Of a DNA stretch of 9,432 bases, positions 7,780-9,432 are shown in pieces. Each line of letters starts with the position of its first letter. Positions within the stretch are counted from its first letter, which is position 1. The notes beneath the pieces were generated by a model. The model was given only the letters and a program-made list of their open reading frames with translations, was not told where the DNA came from and searched no databases. The position numbers and the translations under genes are program-made. The stretch lies in the NCBI GenBank assembly GCA_003641675.1, contig QNBI01000045.1, forward strand, positions 1 through 9,432, written 5' to 3'. Source of the DNA: Spirochaetota bacterium (GTDB lineage: Bacteria; Spirochaetota; Spirochaetia; SZUA-6).

Positions 7780-7786
7780 CCTCTTT
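7780..7786 (-). promoter_or_regulatory. Candidate ribosome binding site of the lipoprotein gene
   Basis: On the - strand AAAGAGG lies 7 nt before ATA 7772 and 1 nt before ATT 7778, but 37 nt before TTG 7742. Its position argues for initiation upstream of the TTG. Confidence 0.5.
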
Positions 7787-7805
7787 GGTAAGGTTTATAT
7801 TATGG

Positions 7806-7833
7806 ATTGTACATGAACCAGCTGAAATTGCAA
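7806..7833 (-). promoter_or_regulatory. Candidate sigma70-type promoter for the lipoprotein gene
   Basis: Read on the - strand: -35 TTGCAA (7833-7828, 4 of 6 matches), a 16-nt spacer, then -10 TACAAT (7811-7806, 5 of 6). A run of nine A (7844-7836) sits just upstream of the -35, like an UP element. Start of transcription would fall near 7799, about 16 nt before the candidate ribosome site. Based on consensus matching only. Confidence 0.45.
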
Positions 7834-7843
7834 TGTTTTTTTT

Positions 7844-7871
7844 TAAGATGCTTGACCCGGCAGTAAGATGC
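7844..7871 (+). repeat. Paired 8-bp direct repeat in the divergent spacer
   Basis: TAAGATGC occurs at 7844-7851 and again at 7864-7871, a period of 20 bp or about two helical turns. It lies between the lipoprotein promoter and the CoA-binding gene. It could be a two-site operator or chance. Confidence 0.35.
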
Positions 7872-7903
7872 CAGTAACTTGATTATTAACTGCATGAAAT
7901 AGT

Positions 7904-8311
7904 ATGGATATGAAAGAGATTCTTAAAAATTCAAAGACTATAGCTGTCGTCGGTATTTCTTCCGACCCGTCACGGATAAGTAACTGGGTAGCTTCATATA
8001 TGCAATCGCATGGGTATAAAATTATACCTGTAAATCCGAAAGAAAAGGGAAAGAAAATATTAGGTGAACCTGTATTTGACAATCTACTCTCCATAGAGGA
8101 GGGTATTGATATTGTGAATATATTCCGAAGGCCGGAATTTGTGTACCCTCACGTGGAGGAAGCTGTCAAAGTCCATGCGAGGGTCGTATGGATGCAGCTT
8201 GGTATAATCAATAGAGAAGCGGCAAAATTGGCAGAGGATAACGGTATTACTGTAATTATGAACAGATGTATTGCTACTATGCATTCACAACTTTCGGGCG
8301 ATACCGTTTAA
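7904..8311 (+). CDS. CoA-binding domain protein, YccU family
   Basis: A 135-residue cytosolic protein with a Rossmann-like CoA-binding fold, as in the N-terminal domain of succinyl-CoA synthetase alpha. Motifs: IAVVGISSDPSR (13-24, glycine-rich nucleotide loop), GYKIIPVNPKEKG (37-49), LGEPVFDNLLSI (53-64), VNIFRRPEFV (71-80), VVWMQLGI (94-101) and VIMNRCIATMH (117-127, usually ending in DRC.. plus an acidic residue and H). Length matches the E. coli homologue YccU. CoA binding is inferred from the family; a physiological role is not established. Start choice is soft: ATG 7904 and ATG 7910 are in frame and neither has a clear Shine-Dalgarno. It is transcribed away from the lipoprotein gene and ends 37 nt before apgM, so the two may share a transcript. 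Confidence 0.9.
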   Translation: MDMKEILKNSKTIAVVGISSDPSRISNWVASYMQSHGYKIIPVNPKEKGKKILGEPVFDNLLSIEEGIDIVNIFRRPEFVYPHVEEAVKVHARVVWMQLGIINREAAKLAEDNGITVIMNRCIATMHSQLSGDTV

Positions 8312-8333
8312 ATAATTTTAACTTATGAAATTT

Positions 8334-8340
8334 TAGGAGG
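8334..8340 (+). promoter_or_regulatory. Strong ribosome binding site of apgM
   Basis: TAGGAGG lies 8 nt before ATG 8349 in the 37-nt gap after the CoA-binding gene, and fixes the start of the phosphoglycerate mutase. Confidence 0.85.
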
Positions 8341-8348
8341 CAGAAAAG

Positions 8349-9432
8349 ATGAGTATTGTAGAGCAACTTGCAATTAAGAATGAGAAAAAAATAGTACTTC
8401 TGGTAATGGACGGTCTCGGAGGGCTTCCGATGACAAAGGGAGGCAAAACTGAGCTTGAAACGGCAAAAACGCCTGTTATGGATGCTCTGGCAGTTGAGTC
8501 GGAGTGCGGTTTGCAGACTCCTCTCGGTATCGGCGTAACACCGGGATCGGCTCCGGGCCATTTTGCACTTTTCGGCTATAACCCCTTTGATTATCCAATA
8601 GGAAGGGGTGTCGTAGCTGCCATGGGGATTAATTTTCCGATGAAAGCAGGCGATGTTGCCGCAAGGATAAACTTTGCAAGCAGAGATGAGAATGGAAACA
8701 TTACTGATAGAAGAGCAGGCAGAATACCTACGGAAAAATGTGCGGAACTCTGTGATATGCTTAAAAGTGTTCATATAGAGGGAGTTACTGTATCTGTAAA
8801 ACCTGTTAAGGACTACCGGGCTGTTGCGGTTTTTAAAGGTGAAGGTCTGTCCGATAAGGTCGCAGACACCGATCCTCAGGCCACAGGTGTTAAGGCATTG
8901 GACCCGAAAGCCACTGCGGAAGAGGGAAACAGAATGGCTAAAGTAGCAAGGGAGTTCGTCTCTCAAGTAAATGGGATATTAAAGAACAGCAAACCTGCAA
9001 ATACTGTATTAATGCGCGGTTTTGCAGAGCTGCCCCATATTCCTTCTATGGCGAAACGGTACAAACTTACACCGGTAGCTCTGGCGGTGTATCCGGATTA
9101 CAAAGGCGTAAGCAGGCTTGTGGGAATGGATGTTATAGATGGTTTGTCCACCCTGGAAGATCAGGCAAAGGCACTTAAGGAAAACTGGGACAAGTATGAC
9201 TTTTTCTTTGTTCATCATAAATACACAGATTCCAAAGGCGAAGACGGTAATTTTAATGCAAAAGTGGCGGAAATAGAAAAGGTAGATGCTTTTCTGCCGT
9301 CGCTTTTAAACTTAAATCCGGATGTACTAATAATTACAGGTGATCATTCTACACCTGCCTTCTTAAAATCGCATAGCGGACACCCTGTACCGTTCCTTAT
9401 CCATGCAGACGATATTCGCCCTGACGATGTAA
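8349..9432 (+). CDS. apgM: 2,3-bisphosphoglycerate-independent phosphoglycerate mutase, archaeal (ApgM) class; 3' truncated by window edge
   Basis: Interconverts 3- and 2-phosphoglycerate in glycolysis and gluconeogenesis; alkaline-phosphatase superfamily with two divalent metals and a phosphoserine intermediate. 361 codons are visible with no stop before the edge; the family is about 400 residues, so some 40 are missing. Visible motifs: VMDGLGG (19-25, metal ligand D21), TPGSAPGHFALFGYNP (64-79; S67 is the probable phosphorylated Ser), GRGVVAAMGI (85-94), AGDVAARINFAS (100-111), DRRAGR (120-125), ALAVYPDYKGVSRLVGM (244-260), FVHHKYTDSKGEDGNF (287-302), and the C-terminal metal cluster TGDHSTP (330-336) with H342 and H345 in KSHSGHPVPF. 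The GEDG form, where archaeal members have GHDG, is as I recall it in bacterial ApgM homologues. It is preceded by a strong TAGGAGG. The two long antisense frames inside it are not genes. Confidence 0.95.
   Translation, partial: MSIVEQLAIKNEKKIVLLVMDGLGGLPMTKGGKTELETAKTPVMDALAVESECGLQTPLGIGVTPGSAPGHFALFGYNPFDYPIGRGVVAAMGINFPMKAGDVAARINFASRDENGNITDRRAGRIPTEKCAELCDMLKSVHIEGVTVSVKPVKDYRAVAVFKGEGLSDKVADTDPQATGVKALDPKATAEEGNRMAKVAREFVSQVNGILKNSKPANTVLMRGFAELPHIPSMAKRYKLTPVALAVYPDYKGVSRLVGMDVIDGLSTLEDQAKALKENWDKYDFFFVHHKYTDSKGEDGNFNAKVAEIEKVDAFLPSLLNLNPDVLIITGDHSTPAFLKSHSGHPVPFLIHADDIRPDDV

Noticed and set aside
7852..7880. Sigma70 promoter for the CoA-binding gene using TTGACC as -35
   Set aside because: At 17-nt spacing the -10 would be TAACTT (3 of 6), and spacings of 16 or 18 nt are no better. 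A promoter is needed somewhere here, but this one is not supported.
8277..8966. A 229-codon open frame on the - strand, and a second at 9009-9218
   Set aside because: Both lie fully antisense to apgM, which shows clear family motifs across the same region. Their translations look like shadow sequence rich in Cys, Arg, Ser and His, with no recognisable domain.
1..9432. An undescribed defence, mobile or biosynthetic system
   Set aside because: All long coding frames belong to known housekeeping families apart from one small lipoprotein. No transposase, integrase, phage gene, toxin-antitoxin pair, repeat array or large composition shift was seen.

Overview
This window is an ordinary bacterial chromosome segment carrying nine protein genes, two of them cut by the window edges. 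Eight lie on the + strand and one small lipoprotein gene on the - strand. Base composition is moderately AT-rich by eye. Strong AGGAGG-type ribosome sites precede several genes and two genes appear to start with TTG. A lipoprotein signal, a single-polypeptide DnaE with a clamp motif, a two-repeat YggT protein beside recG and rsmD, and an archaeal-class phosphoglycerate mutase point to a bacterium, probably diderm and anaerobic. A spirochaete or related phylum is possible from the YggT-RecG-RsmD order, but that is recollection of gene order, not a proven assignment.

Region 1 (1-7362) is a tight co-directional cluster: the C-terminal part of dnaE (replicative polymerase), hom (homoserine dehydrogenase, overlapping dnaE by 13 nt), a PHP-domain putative phosphoesterase, a YggT membrane protein, recG (replication-fork helicase) and rsmD (16S rRNA m2G966 methyltransferase). 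The gaps are 2 to 35 nt, so this is probably one operon that mixes replication and repair with amino-acid synthesis and ribosome modification. Its promoter is upstream of the window.

Region 2 (7363-7903) holds a short - strand lipoprotein gene convergent with rsmD, then a 161-nt divergent spacer. The spacer has a plausible - strand promoter, a 9-T tract and small repeats. The lipoprotein lacks a conventional start codon in front of its full signal peptide.

Region 3 (7904-9432) has a YccU-type CoA-binding protein, then a 2,3-bisphosphoglycerate-independent phosphoglycerate mutase of the archaeal (ApgM) class, which runs off the right edge with no stop.

I found no mobile element, CRISPR array, RNA gene, phage gene or defence system, and nothing that supports a previously undescribed system. 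The best points for follow-up are an altered metal-binding motif in the PHP protein, the lipoprotein start, and a 15-bp tandem duplication that duplicates the ribosome-site region between recG and rsmD.
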